Part shown: positions 53,227 through 61,753 of the stretch, piece after piece
How the letters are laid out: every line of letters begins with the position of its first letter
How positions within the stretch are numbered: the stretch's first letter is position 1
NCBI GenBank assembly: GCA_964398945.1
Contig: CAYNOT010000003.1
Span: 220,540-284,539, forward strand
Origin: JBGTGG01 sp964398945
GTDB lineage: Bacteria; Bacteroidota; Bacteroidia; Cytophagales; Cyclobacteriaceae
DNA: 64,000 bases
Direction: 5' to 3'
Program-made: the position numbers and the translations under genes
The notes under the pieces: generated by a model
The model's input: the letters and a program-made list of their open reading frames with translations, nothing else
What the model was told of the DNA's origin: nothing
The model's database searches: none

Positions 53227-54246
53227 TTAAATTTTATAATATTCTTTATACCAATCAATAAATTTTCCAATTCCGTGTTCAATCGAGGTAGCGGGTTTGA
53301 AATCCACATCGCGCATCAAGTCGGTAACATCGGCATACGTTGCCGGAACATCACCGTCCTGCATGGGCATTAAATTCTTCTCTGCTTTTATTCCCAACTT
53401 CTCTTCGATCACTTCAATAAAACGCAGCAGTTCTACCGGCTGATTGTTTCCAATGTTGTAAAGTTTATAGGGCGCAAAACTTGTAGCCGAATCCGGGTCC
53501 GCCCCGCTCCATTCCGGATTGGGCTGTGCAATTTTCGGCACCAAACGCGAAACACTTTCCACGATGTCATCCACGTACGTGAAATCACGCCTCATTTTTC
53601 CGCTATTGAAAACATCAATGGGCTTGCCATCAAGGATTGCTTTTGTAAAAAGGAACAACGCCATATCCGGTCGGCCCCACGGGCCATAAACGGTAAAAAA
53701 CCGCAACCCTGTGGTGGGCAAATTATACAACGCTGAATACGTATGCGCCATCAATTCGTTCGACTTTTTTGAAGCTGCATATAACGAAATGGGGTGGTCA
53801 ACATTATCGTGTACCGAGAAGGGCATTTTTGTGTTGGCACCATACACGGAACTGGAGGATGCGTATACCAGGTGTTTCACCTTGGCATGTCGACATCCTT
53901 CTAAAATATTGAGGAAACCATGCAGGTTGCTTTCCAAATATGCATGTGGGTTTGTGATGGAATAGCGCACCCCGGCTTGTGCCGCCAGGTTGACAACATA
54001 GTCAAAGTTGTGTTTTTTAAACAGCGTATGGATTCCATTGTCATCGGTTAATTCTACTTGTTCGAAAGTGAAATCAGAAAGCTTCTGAAGGATGGCCAAC
54101 CGCGATTTTTTCAAATTGGGATCGTAATAGTCGTTGAGGTTATCAAGCCCCACGACATGATAGCCGAGGTTGATCAATTTTTGCGAAAGGTGAAAACCGA
54201 TAAATCCTGCGGCCCCGGTTACTAAAACAAGCTCTTTTGAAGGCAT
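53227..54246 (-). CDS. UDP-glucuronate 4-epimerase-like NAD-dependent epimerase
   Basis: A 339-residue short-chain dehydrogenase-type epimerase with VTGAAGFIGFHLSQKL (NAD), YASSSSVYGANTKMPF, and the catalytic Tyr-Lys in SLYAASKKSNELMAHTYS. The parts TGLRFFTVYGPWGRPDMALFLFTKAILDGKPIDVF and FKPATSIEHGIGKFIDWYKEYY are typical of CapI-like UDP-glucuronate epimerases. With the dehydrogenase it forms a two-gene unit making an activated acidic sugar. Confidence 0.9.
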   Translation of the reverse strand: MPSKELVLVTGAAGFIGFHLSQKLINLGYHVVGLDNLNDYYDPNLKKSRLAILQKLSDFTFEQVELTDDNGIHTLFKKHNFDYVVNLAAQAGVRYSITNPHAYLESNLHGFLNILEGCRHAKVKHLVYASSSSVYGANTKMPFSVHDNVDHPISLYAASKKSNELMAHTYSALYNLPTTGLRFFTVYGPWGRPDMALFLFTKAILDGKPIDVFNSGKMRRDFTYVDDIVESVSRLVPKIAQPNPEWSGADPDSATSFAPYKLYNIGNNQPVELLRFIEVIEEKLGIKAEKNLMPMQDGDVPATYADVTDLMRDVDFKPATSIEHGIGKFIDWYKEYYKI

Positions 54247-54369
54247 TTTTGATAATTAATGAGCACTAAACTAAATCGACTGCAAAGCTAAATATTTTTG
54301 CCACTGTGGGGTAGTTTGGGGTGTTTTTCTATAAAATTGTAAATGAAAGCTGGTGTAATACATTGACTT

Positions 54370-55899
54370 ATGAAATATCTCCTTGGATTGATTCCGTTTA
54401 CTTTTCTGCTCTCGTGCAATTCAAACAGCGGGAATAAAGAGAACTCTATTGTAGCTGAAAGTGAAGCCATAGACACTGTTAATATTAATCTGCCTCAGTC
54501 TAAGAAGGCAAACAAAAAGCCTGATATAGACTATCAAGATCTTGACTCTTTGATTAAAAACCAGATTGAGAAGTTGGATAAGATTTATAGTTCAACTCCA
54601 TTTTATGCAATAATTAAAGGACAAAAGTTTTTCATTGTCTGCGATGGATTTTATGAGATTGGAAGTGATCGATTTTCACAAGGATCTAAGTATGGAATAG
54701 CAGATGAATCCTTGCAGTTGATTCTCGATTTGTCATTTGATAAAATTTATAATCCTGACTTGACCATCAAGGATTGCTTTGAAGTTAAAAGAGGAACAAA
54801 AGTGGGGTTGTTCAATTATAAAACGAAAGCGATACTGGAGCCTCAGTTTGATTTTATATGTCAAGGCTCCATTAAAGTTGGCGATGTTGGATATGGATTT
54901 AAAGATGGAAAATGGTTTGAAATAAATAGCAAGTCCTTAATGGAAATCAGAATTACAGAATTCAATCCAAGATCAACAATTCAAAAATTGGCTTTTGACA
55001 TTGAGAATTTGGGCGAGAGCATGATGTACGATAGCTACTATCAAATTTTCGAAGATGAAATTGTAAGGGGTAAAGGATTTATGGTAGTTCCGTCTTTTAT
55101 TGAAAAATTTGACCTGATGCCAAATTCTTTTTACGATGGGATTATTTTGGACGACAGAAAAATGATTGACTATGGGGTTGAATCGGCAAGAATAAAAACG
55201 AATGGGACCAAATCATTAGACAATGGGATATTTGCCTTTTTTATTTCAGCTTTTGAACTAGGGGTTAGCGCAAGAGAGTATGTTGTTGAATCAGAAAGGA
55301 TAGTAACTTATGATGCAAAATCCTCAACCATTAATGTAATTGAAGTCCCCGTGCCAAGCCAGTATGGTTATCTGTGCGATGAATTTGAGCAAAGAATAAT
55401 TAATGACTCGACAGTAGAAGTCTATGCAAATTTTAGACAGAGAGGCATTGGTCGGTATGATTTTGAAAGCAAGTACAGTTACTTCAAAATCTTGAAGGAT
55501 GGAAAAATAATTGCCCTTGATTCGGACAGGCACTATGATTTTACAAAATATACAGTAGTTGATGAAGATTACTTTAAGGGGTGCTTTGGTGAGTTAATGC
55601 AAGAAATGGATAACGAAAATCATAATGTTTGGAGAACGGATCATTTAACAATTGAGGATTTGGATTTAATGCGCAACGAGATTTTCGCTGAATATGGCTA
55701 TATCTTTAAATCTGAAAAGTGGAATAAATACTTTGCGGAAAAATCATGGTATAAACCGAGGTTTGAGAATGTTGACAATAAGCTGAGCGAACTTGATAAG
55801 TTAAATATCAAAACGATTCTCTTGGTTGCTCAAAAAATGAAGGGTCATGAAAAAGAGTTTCTGAATAGAAGAGCTGAGTTTTACTATGAGGGGCCTTAA
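54370..55899 (+). CDS. Lipoprotein of unknown function, weak WG-repeat resemblance
   Basis: 509 residues with a lipoprotein signal (MKYLLGLIPFTFLLSCNSN, Cys 16). Segments such as SKYGIADESLQLILDLSFDKIYNP and RGTKVGLFNYKTKAILEPQFDFI resemble WG-type beta repeats; the rest is not recognised. The gene is visibly more A/T-rich than its neighbours. It overlaps the next gene by 14 bases and lies between sugar genes and the ccm operon. It is possibly acquired. Confidence 0.75.
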   Translation: MKYLLGLIPFTFLLSCNSNSGNKENSIVAESEAIDTVNINLPQSKKANKKPDIDYQDLDSLIKNQIEKLDKIYSSTPFYAIIKGQKFFIVCDGFYEIGSDRFSQGSKYGIADESLQLILDLSFDKIYNPDLTIKDCFEVKRGTKVGLFNYKTKAILEPQFDFICQGSIKVGDVGYGFKDGKWFEINSKSLMEIRITEFNPRSTIQKLAFDIENLGESMMYDSYYQIFEDEIVRGKGFMVVPSFIEKFDLMPNSFYDGIILDDRKMIDYGVESARIKTNGTKSLDNGIFAFFISAFELGVSAREYVVESERIVTYDAKSSTINVIEVPVPSQYGYLCDEFEQRIINDSTVEVYANFRQRGIGRYDFESKYSYFKILKDGKIIALDSDRHYDFTKYTVVDEDYFKGCFGELMQEMDNENHNVWRTDHLTIEDLDLMRNEIFAEYGYIFKSEKWNKYFAEKSWYKPRFENVDNKLSELDKLNIKTILLVAQKMKGHEKEFLNRRAEFYYEGP

Positions 55900-56497
55900 A
55901 TTTCTTTATGTATCCTTAGGCATTTCAATTTGTGCACTAATTATTTTAAAATCCTTTGATTATTTCGACCCAGATTTCACTAAGGGATTCTTACTCGGGA
56001 AAGAACAGATTTTTCCCTTTTACAAATACTTTCTATTTGCCCATATCATTGCGAGCCCTATCGCATTCTTAACAGGTATGATTCAATTCATTCTCCCCAA
56101 AAGAGGGAGCCACAAATACATTGGCTATATATACATTTCATCAATTGTCTTCTTTGGCGCACCATCAGGATTAGGAATGTCTTTTTTTGCAATCGGGGGG
56201 TTAGCGAGTGCCATCAATTTTGCATTGATGGCTGTTTTTTGGACTTGCTTTTCCGTGCAGGCTCTTTTGCTAATTCGTGCTGGAAATATTCAGCAACATC
56301 GCGAGTTTATGATCAGAAGCTTTATCCTCACGAATTCCGCTATCCTAATCCGATTGTTTTCATTTATTAACAATTATTATGAAATAGCTGATCCGATGAC
56401 CGGATATATCATTATTTCATGGATCAGTTGGCTCCCTTGGTTGATAATCTATGAGCTTCAGCTCAGATTTAAAACTGTTAAGGATTTGTTAAAGTAA
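55886..56497 (+). CDS. DUF2306-family membrane protein
   Basis: 203 residues. Five or six membrane helices are visible, with the family's loop HIIASPIAFLTGMIQFILPKRGSHKYIGYIYI and RAGNIQQHREFMIRSFILTNSAILIRL, which hold conserved His residues that might bind heme. DUF2306 proteins are otherwise uncharacterised. Its start lies inside the end of the lipoprotein gene, so the two are co-expressed. The pair shares the low G+C content. Confidence 0.82.
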   Translation: MRGLKFLYVSLGISICALIILKSFDYFDPDFTKGFLLGKEQIFPFYKYFLFAHIIASPIAFLTGMIQFILPKRGSHKYIGYIYISSIVFFGAPSGLGMSFFAIGGLASAINFALMAVFWTCFSVQALLLIRAGNIQQHREFMIRSFILTNSAILIRLFSFINNYYEIADPMTGYIIISWISWLPWLIIYELQLRFKTVKDLLK

Positions 56498-56545
56498 TGT
56501 GCTTTGTCACGAATCTTCTATTTTTACGACCACATTCAAAGCCGA

Positions 56546-57214
56546 ATGACAACTCAAGTTTTAGTCCACCTTATAAAAAAAGAATTCACGCTGGAACTCA
56601 GGCGCAAATCCGTTATTTCGGGGATCGGGCTGTACCTCTTCAGTTTGATTTTTATTTGCTACATCACCTTTAGCCTTCGGCAGAATTCAATCAACCCGGC
56701 CACCTGGTCGGCTTTGTTTTGGCTTACGATTTTATTTTCAGTAGTGAACACCGTGGCCAAGAGTTTTATTGGCGAACGGAAAGGGCTTTTCATTTACCTG
56801 TACTCGGTGGCAAGCCCGAAAGCCATTATCCTATCCAAAATAATTTATAACAGTTTGTTGTGTACGTTGCTTTCCCTTGCGGGATATGCTTTGTTTTCGA
56901 TCTTTATTTTTAATCCCGTTGAGGATATTCTATTGTTTGTTTCGACACTGGCACTTACCTCCATTGGCTTCTCTGCTTCCTTGAGTTTGATATCGGGGAT
57001 TGCCTCCAAAGCGGACAACAGTAATATTTTAATGGCGGTGCTAAGTTTTCCGGTGTTGATTTCCATTTTGTTGATGGCCATCAAAATCACAAAAAATGCA
57101 ATTGATGGAATTGACCGAAATGCAAGCATGGATGAAGTTTTGAACTTAGTAGGGATAAATGCGATAGCGGTTGTACTTGCTTATCTCCTCTTCCCGTATA
57201 TTTGGCGCAGTTAA
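56546..57214 (+). CDS. ccmB: Heme exporter protein B (cytochrome c maturation)
   Basis: 222 residues from the ATG at 56546 (an upstream TTG is open). VLVHLIKKEFTLELRRKSVISGIGLYLFSLIFICY opens the CcmB family, followed by FWLTILFSVVNTVAKSF and six membrane helices. CcmB is the membrane part of the ABC-type CcmAB complex that releases heme-CcmE. ccmA is not in the window, so it lies elsewhere. It is the first gene of a five-gene ccm unit, 6 bp before ccmC. Confidence 0.9.
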   Translation: MTTQVLVHLIKKEFTLELRRKSVISGIGLYLFSLIFICYITFSLRQNSINPATWSALFWLTILFSVVNTVAKSFIGERKGLFIYLYSVASPKAIILSKIIYNSLLCTLLSLAGYALFSIFIFNPVEDILLFVSTLALTSIGFSASLSLISGIASKADNSNILMAVLSFPVLISILLMAIKITKNAIDGIDRNASMDEVLNLVGINAIAVVLAYLLFPYIWRS

Positions 57215-57220
57215 AAAAGT

Positions 57221-57898
57221 ATGAAGAAACACTGGTGGAAAATAGTTGGGGTTTTATTAGTGGTCTACGTGCATGTAGGTGGAATGCTCTTGGATGTTCC
57301 GCGTCTTGATATTTTAAATGAGACCGTGCGCGCATTGTACTTTCATGTGCCGATGTGGTTTGCCATGATCTTATTGTATGGCTATTCGGTTTATTATTCC
57401 ATTCAATATTTACGGAATCCAATTGCTGAGTATGATCTAAAATCAATGCAGTTTGCACATGTAGGAACAGTCTTTGGGATTTTAGGGATCCTTACCGGAA
57501 TGCTGTGGGCAAATTATACCTGGGGCACTCCGTGGCATGGTGATCCCAAACAAAATGGTGCCGCTATCGCATTGTTGGTGTACCTGGCCTACTTCGTTTT
57601 GCGCGGCTCGCTCGATAATGAAGAACAGCGCGGAAGGTTGAGTGCCGTCTATAACATTTTTGCTTTTGCAGCGATGATCCCGTTGATCTTTATCATCCCC
57701 CGCATGACCGATTCGATGCATCCGGGCAATGGTGGAAACCCGGGCTTCAATGCGTATGACCTTGACAGCAGGATGCGTATGATATTTTATCCGGCTGTTG
57801 TTGGCTGGTTTTTAATCGGATTGTGGATTGTATCACTACGGGTGCGGTGGAAAAAAATCCAGGAACGCTTATTTGATTTAGAAGATGGGAAAATTTAG
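57221..57898 (+). CDS. ccmC: Heme-handling protein CcmC
   Basis: 225 residues, six membrane helices. The WWD-type loop reads ANYTWGTPWHGDPKQNGA, shorter in tryptophans than the proteobacterial WGTWWVWD form, with conserved His in YFHVPMWFAM nearby and another in FAHVGTVFG. CcmC loads heme onto CcmE. It overlaps the ccmD-like gene by 14 bases. Confidence 0.88.
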   Translation: MKKHWWKIVGVLLVVYVHVGGMLLDVPRLDILNETVRALYFHVPMWFAMILLYGYSVYYSIQYLRNPIAEYDLKSMQFAHVGTVFGILGILTGMLWANYTWGTPWHGDPKQNGAAIALLVYLAYFVLRGSLDNEEQRGRLSAVYNIFAFAAMIPLIFIIPRMTDSMHPGNGGNPGFNAYDLDSRMRMIFYPAVVGWFLIGLWIVSLRVRWKKIQERLFDLEDGKI

Positions 57899-58106
57899 AA
57901 AAATACTCTTTACGCTAATTGCTTTCTTGATTGTAAATGTCGGGTTTGCACAGGATGCAGAAATGGCAGACACCATGCGGTCGAACGGAAAAATCTATGT
58001 AGTGGTGGGGATTATCCTCATCATTCTGATCGGACTTGTTTTATATCTTTTTTCGATGGACCGGAGGCTTTCAAAGATTGAAAAGGAACTTGAAAAGCAT
58101 GGATAA
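57885..58106 (+). CDS. CcmD-like small membrane protein
   Basis: 73 residues with an N-terminal hydrophobic stretch (ILFTLIAFLIVNVGFA), a second helix (IYVVVGIILIILIGLVLYLF) and the charged tail MDRRLSKIEKELEKHG. It fits the position and shape of CcmD, which stabilises the CcmC-CcmE complex. It overlaps ccmC and precedes ccmE by 153 bp. Confidence 0.75.
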   Translation: MGKFRKILFTLIAFLIVNVGFAQDAEMADTMRSNGKIYVVVGIILIILIGLVLYLFSMDRRLSKIEKELEKHG

Positions 58107-58259
58107 TTTTAAACAGGAATTCAATCGAGAAAACAGGCTTCGATATCTTGTCACGATTTACCGGGAAACTCAGCCTGGCACATGATGAAAATCTCCATTT
58201 TTCGCTACGAAGCTGTCCTTTTTGGAGTAATTTTGCGAACAATTAATGAGGGGTAGAAT

Positions 58260-58667
58260 ATGAAAAAATCACACATTTTAATCATAGTCGTTATCGCGGT
58301 GGCGATTGGCATTATTGTGAGCACGGCCGGGGATGCCAGCACGTATGTTACCTTTGATGAAGCCTACTCAATGGCTACTTCCGGGAATGACAACAGCATC
58401 CACGTGGTAGGCGAGTTGAAGAAAGATGATGCCGGACGCGTGGTAGGAATTCAAACCGGTGCCGACAGGGTTTCTTTTTCGTTTGTGTTGGTGGATGATA
58501 ATGGCAAAGAACAAGTGGTGCAATACAAAGAACCCATGCCTACGGATTTCACAAAATCAGAAAAAGTGGTGGTGATTGGAAAATACAAAGGCGATACATT
58601 CCACGCTGAAAAGATTTTATTGAAATGCCCTTCCAAATATCAGGAAACTGAATTGAAAGGTTCCTGA
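58260..58667 (+). CDS. ccmE: Heme chaperone CcmE, CxxxY type
   Basis: 135 residues: one N-terminal helix (ILIIVVIAVAIGIIVS) and an OB-fold with HVVGELKKDDAGRVVGIQ and KVVVIGKYKGDTFHAEKILLKCPSKYQE. Classical CcmE binds heme through the His of HxxxY; here the aligned motif is C123-P-S-K-Y127, the CxxxY form described for Desulfovibrio and archaea. The protein takes heme from CcmC and hands it to CcmF. It follows the ccmD-like gene. Confidence 0.9.
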   Translation: MKKSHILIIVVIAVAIGIIVSTAGDASTYVTFDEAYSMATSGNDNSIHVVGELKKDDAGRVVGIQTGADRVSFSFVLVDDNGKEQVVQYKEPMPTDFTKSEKVVVIGKYKGDTFHAEKILLKCPSKYQETELKGS

Positions 58668-58787
58668 TGAAATTGATTTCTAAAAACATAAGGCCATTTA
58701 GGGATTGCTTCGCTATCACCCACAATGATGTCACGTTTTTAGAAAGCTCGATGATTTATTTTTCAATTATCCCAAAATAAATTTTAA

Positions 58788-61346
58788 ATGATGCATTATC
58801 TGGTTGGTGATCTCGGTCACTTTTTTGTGATCACTTCCTTTATCACCGCACTGGCGACTTTCTTTTCGTATTATAAAGCCACCACCACTTCTGCACTGGA
58901 CAAAAAAGAAGGTTGGTTGAAAAACGGAAGGGTTGGTTTTTATTTGCACAGCATTTCCGTGATGGGAATTGTGGTGACGCTTTTTATCATCATCTCCAAC
59001 CATTACTTCGAATACCATTACGCATACAACCATTCCGACAAAAACCTTCCCACCCATTATTTGATTTCAACTTTTTGGAACGGACAGGAAGGAAGTTTTT
59101 TACTGTGGATGTTTTGGCATGCTGTGCTCGGCATTGTGCTCATTCACACAAACCGCTATTGGGAAGCCCCTGTGATGGCGGTGTTTGCATTGGTACAGGC
59201 ATTTCTGGCTTCCATGATTTTGGGTGTTGTTCTTCCGGGCCTTGAATTGAAGATCGGAAGTTCGCCCTTTATTTTGCTGCGCGATGTGTTGGCCGATGCA
59301 CCGATCTTTAAAGCGCAACCTGATTTTATTCCCGAAGATGGCAATGGATTGAATCCGTTGCTGCAAAATTATTGGATGGTGATCCATCCACCAACGTTGT
59401 TCCTGGGTTTCGCTTCCACATTGATTCCATTCTCCTTTGCCATCGCAGGATTGTGGCAAAAAAAATACTCGGAGTGGGTGCGCCCTGCTTTGCCGTGGGC
59501 AATTTTTTCGGGCGCTATTTTAGGATTAGGAATTTTAATGGGCGGTTATTGGGCGTATGAAACCTTGAACTTTGGTGGCTATTGGAATTGGGATCCGGTA
59601 GAGAATGCAGTATATGTTCCGTGGTTGATTTTAGTGGCAGCCATCCACACGATGATCACATACAAAAATTCGGAGACCGCATTGAAAGCTTCGATCATTT
59701 TGGTGTTTGCTGTTTTTATTTTGATTCTTTATTCAACATTTCTGACACGCAGTGGTGTGTTGGGTGATGCATCCGTCCACTCCTTCACCGATCTTGGATT
59801 AAACGGGCAACTCCTTTTATACCTGGGATTCTTTACAATAGCGGCAATCATCTTTTCGGTTGTTCGCTGGAAACATATTCCAAGTTCTGAAAAAGAGACT
59901 TCAACTTACTCGCGTGAGTTTTGGATTTTCATAGGCGCGACTACATTGTGTTTGATGGGTTTTCAGGTAATCATACCAACTTCTATTCCGGTGTGGAACC
60001 AAATTGTTGGATTGTTTGGCGGAAACTCAAGTCTGGCACCACCAGCAGACCAGGTTTCGTATTACTCAAAATTTCAGTTGTGGTTTGCGGTAGCGGTTGG
60101 ATTGCTTTCAGCAGTCGGTCAATTTTTCTGGTGGAAGAAAATGGACAAGCAGCAATTGAAAAAGGAATTGCTCACACCGTTTATCATTACGCTTTTGGTA
60201 TTTGCCGGAATTGTACAAATCACCATTCTACAATTTGGTGGTGTTGAGAATCCATCGTATTTAGCCATTGCGTTTGCCGGGGCATTTACCATTGTTGCGA
60301 ATACCAAGATTTTGTTTTCCTTACTGAAGAAAAGCCCGGGGCTTTCCGGTGGTGCGGTCGCACACATCGGTATTGGGATGATGCTGATCGGGATTATGTT
60401 TTCGTCCGGGTATTCAAAAGTGGTTTCGTTGAACAATACAGGGATGTTGATTTCAAAAGAGCTCTCAGAAGATTTTAATCGTGAGAACCTTTTGCTTTTC
60501 ATTCACGAGCCACGCACCATGGCCGGTTATGATATTGAATATTTAGGAGAACGTGTTGAGCCCCGCGACAAGCATGGCTACATCAGCAAAAACGACATCA
60601 CCCCAACGTTTAATCCACTCAAAGTGGTTGCCAACAAAAACATTGATTACAATGGCAAACGCTTGTACAATGCAAAAGACACGTTCGAAATTTACAACGA
60701 GAACACGTACTACGAAGTAGAGTTCAGAAAAGGCAACAAAAAAGAGTTTGTCCTTTTTCCACGCGTACAGATCAACGAACAAATGGGAAATGGTTTTGTG
60801 GCTTCACCGGATATCAGCCACGCGTTCACAAAAGATTTATACACACACGTAACGTTGCCGATCAGCGATGAAGGGAAGGAAGACTTTGGCAAGATGGAAG
60901 AGTTTCGCGTGAGGATGAACCAGGAATTTTTTGCGAATGATTATGTTGCTGTACTGCAAGAAATCAATCGCATTTTTGAATTGGATGGAATTGCATTGAA
61001 TGAAAGTGATGTGGCCGTGAAAGCAAAGATTTTGGTGCAGGGTGAACGTGCAGATTATGTTGCCGAGCCAACTTTCATCATCCGTGAAAAACTCGTGGGC
61101 CGCGTAGCGGATCATATCAATGATTTGGGATTACGCTTCACGCTGATCAACATCCATCCGGAAACCAATGAGTTCACGTTGGGGATGGAAGCACGTCAAA
61201 AAGATTGGATTGTATTGAAGGCATTGGAAAAACCGTATGTGAATTTACTATGGCTGGGGACGTTGGTGGTGATGCTTGGTTTTTCGATGGCGATGGTCAG
61301 GCGCTTCCGCGAATTTCATTTGATGAAGAAGAAAGGGCTGGAGTAA
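58788..61346 (+). CDS. ccmF: Cytochrome c heme lyase CcmF/CcsA-type
   Basis: An 852-residue membrane protein. The WWD domain is clear in GGYWNWDPVENAVYVPWL, with histidines in AIHTMITYKNS, VIHPPTLFLGF and SGVLGDASVHSF. It has about 14 helices, then a large periplasmic domain (residues about 560-820), and a last helix. It attaches heme to apocytochrome c at CxxCH. No ccmH follows, in line with a reduced Ccm system. It is the last gene of the ccm unit. Confidence 0.92.
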   Translation: MMHYLVGDLGHFFVITSFITALATFFSYYKATTTSALDKKEGWLKNGRVGFYLHSISVMGIVVTLFIIISNHYFEYHYAYNHSDKNLPTHYLISTFWNGQEGSFLLWMFWHAVLGIVLIHTNRYWEAPVMAVFALVQAFLASMILGVVLPGLELKIGSSPFILLRDVLADAPIFKAQPDFIPEDGNGLNPLLQNYWMVIHPPTLFLGFASTLIPFSFAIAGLWQKKYSEWVRPALPWAIFSGAILGLGILMGGYWAYETLNFGGYWNWDPVENAVYVPWLILVAAIHTMITYKNSETALKASIILVFAVFILILYSTFLTRSGVLGDASVHSFTDLGLNGQLLLYLGFFTIAAIIFSVVRWKHIPSSEKETSTYSREFWIFIGATTLCLMGFQVIIPTSIPVWNQIVGLFGGNSSLAPPADQVSYYSKFQLWFAVAVGLLSAVGQFFWWKKMDKQQLKKELLTPFIITLLVFAGIVQITILQFGGVENPSYLAIAFAGAFTIVANTKILFSLLKKSPGLSGGAVAHIGIGMMLIGIMFSSGYSKVVSLNNTGMLISKELSEDFNRENLLLFIHEPRTMAGYDIEYLGERVEPRDKHGYISKNDITPTFNPLKVVANKNIDYNGKRLYNAKDTFEIYNENTYYEVEFRKGNKKEFVLFPRVQINEQMGNGFVASPDISHAFTKDLYTHVTLPISDEGKEDFGKMEEFRVRMNQEFFANDYVAVLQEINRIFELDGIALNESDVAVKAKILVQGERADYVAEPTFIIREKLVGRVADHINDLGLRFTLINIHPETNEFTLGMEARQKDWIVLKALEKPYVNLLWLGTLVVMLGFSMAMVRRFREFHLMKKKGLE

Positions 61347-61522
61347 TTTGCTAATTTGATGATGTGCTGATGTGCAAATGGGGTTAACAGCAAAGGCTAA
61401 GACGCTAAGTTAAGGTGCCTGCTCTGTGTTGCTTTGAGGTTCTCCGTGAACGTTTGTGTAATGACTATTGCACAGAGCAACACGAAGCAGCACAGAGGTT
61501 CACAAAGACCCTTCGCGCCTCT
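61347..61522. repeat. Intergenic repeat, unit 1
   Basis: It runs from ttgctaatttgatgatgtgc through gatgtgcaaatgggg to cccttcgcgcctct and contains inverted words (ctctgtgttgct / cacagagcaacac). The same order recurs in unit 2. Confidence 0.75.
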
Positions 61523-61543
61523 AAAAAGATTGGATTCGTGTAA

Positions 61544-61702
61544 TTAGCAAATTAGATGATTTGCTGATGTGCAAATGGGGATGCTACATTGATGCGCTCC
61601 CTTTGTGTGACTTTGAGATTCTCTGCGAAACTTTGTGAAATAACTTTACACGGAGTAACACAAAGTTCCACAAAGGCTCACAAAAGAACCCTTCGCGCCT
61701 CT
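61544..61702. repeat. Intergenic repeat, unit 2
   Basis: The second, partly diverged copy of unit 1 in direct orientation: gatttgctgatgtgcaaatgggg, actttgagattctctgcgaa, ttacacggagtaacacaaag, cttcgcgcctct. Followed by gcgccttagcggtaa before the permease stop. Confidence 0.75.
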
Positions 61703-61753
61703 GCGCCTTAGCGGTAATAAATCAAATTCATTTATGACGTATGAATCCTCAAA

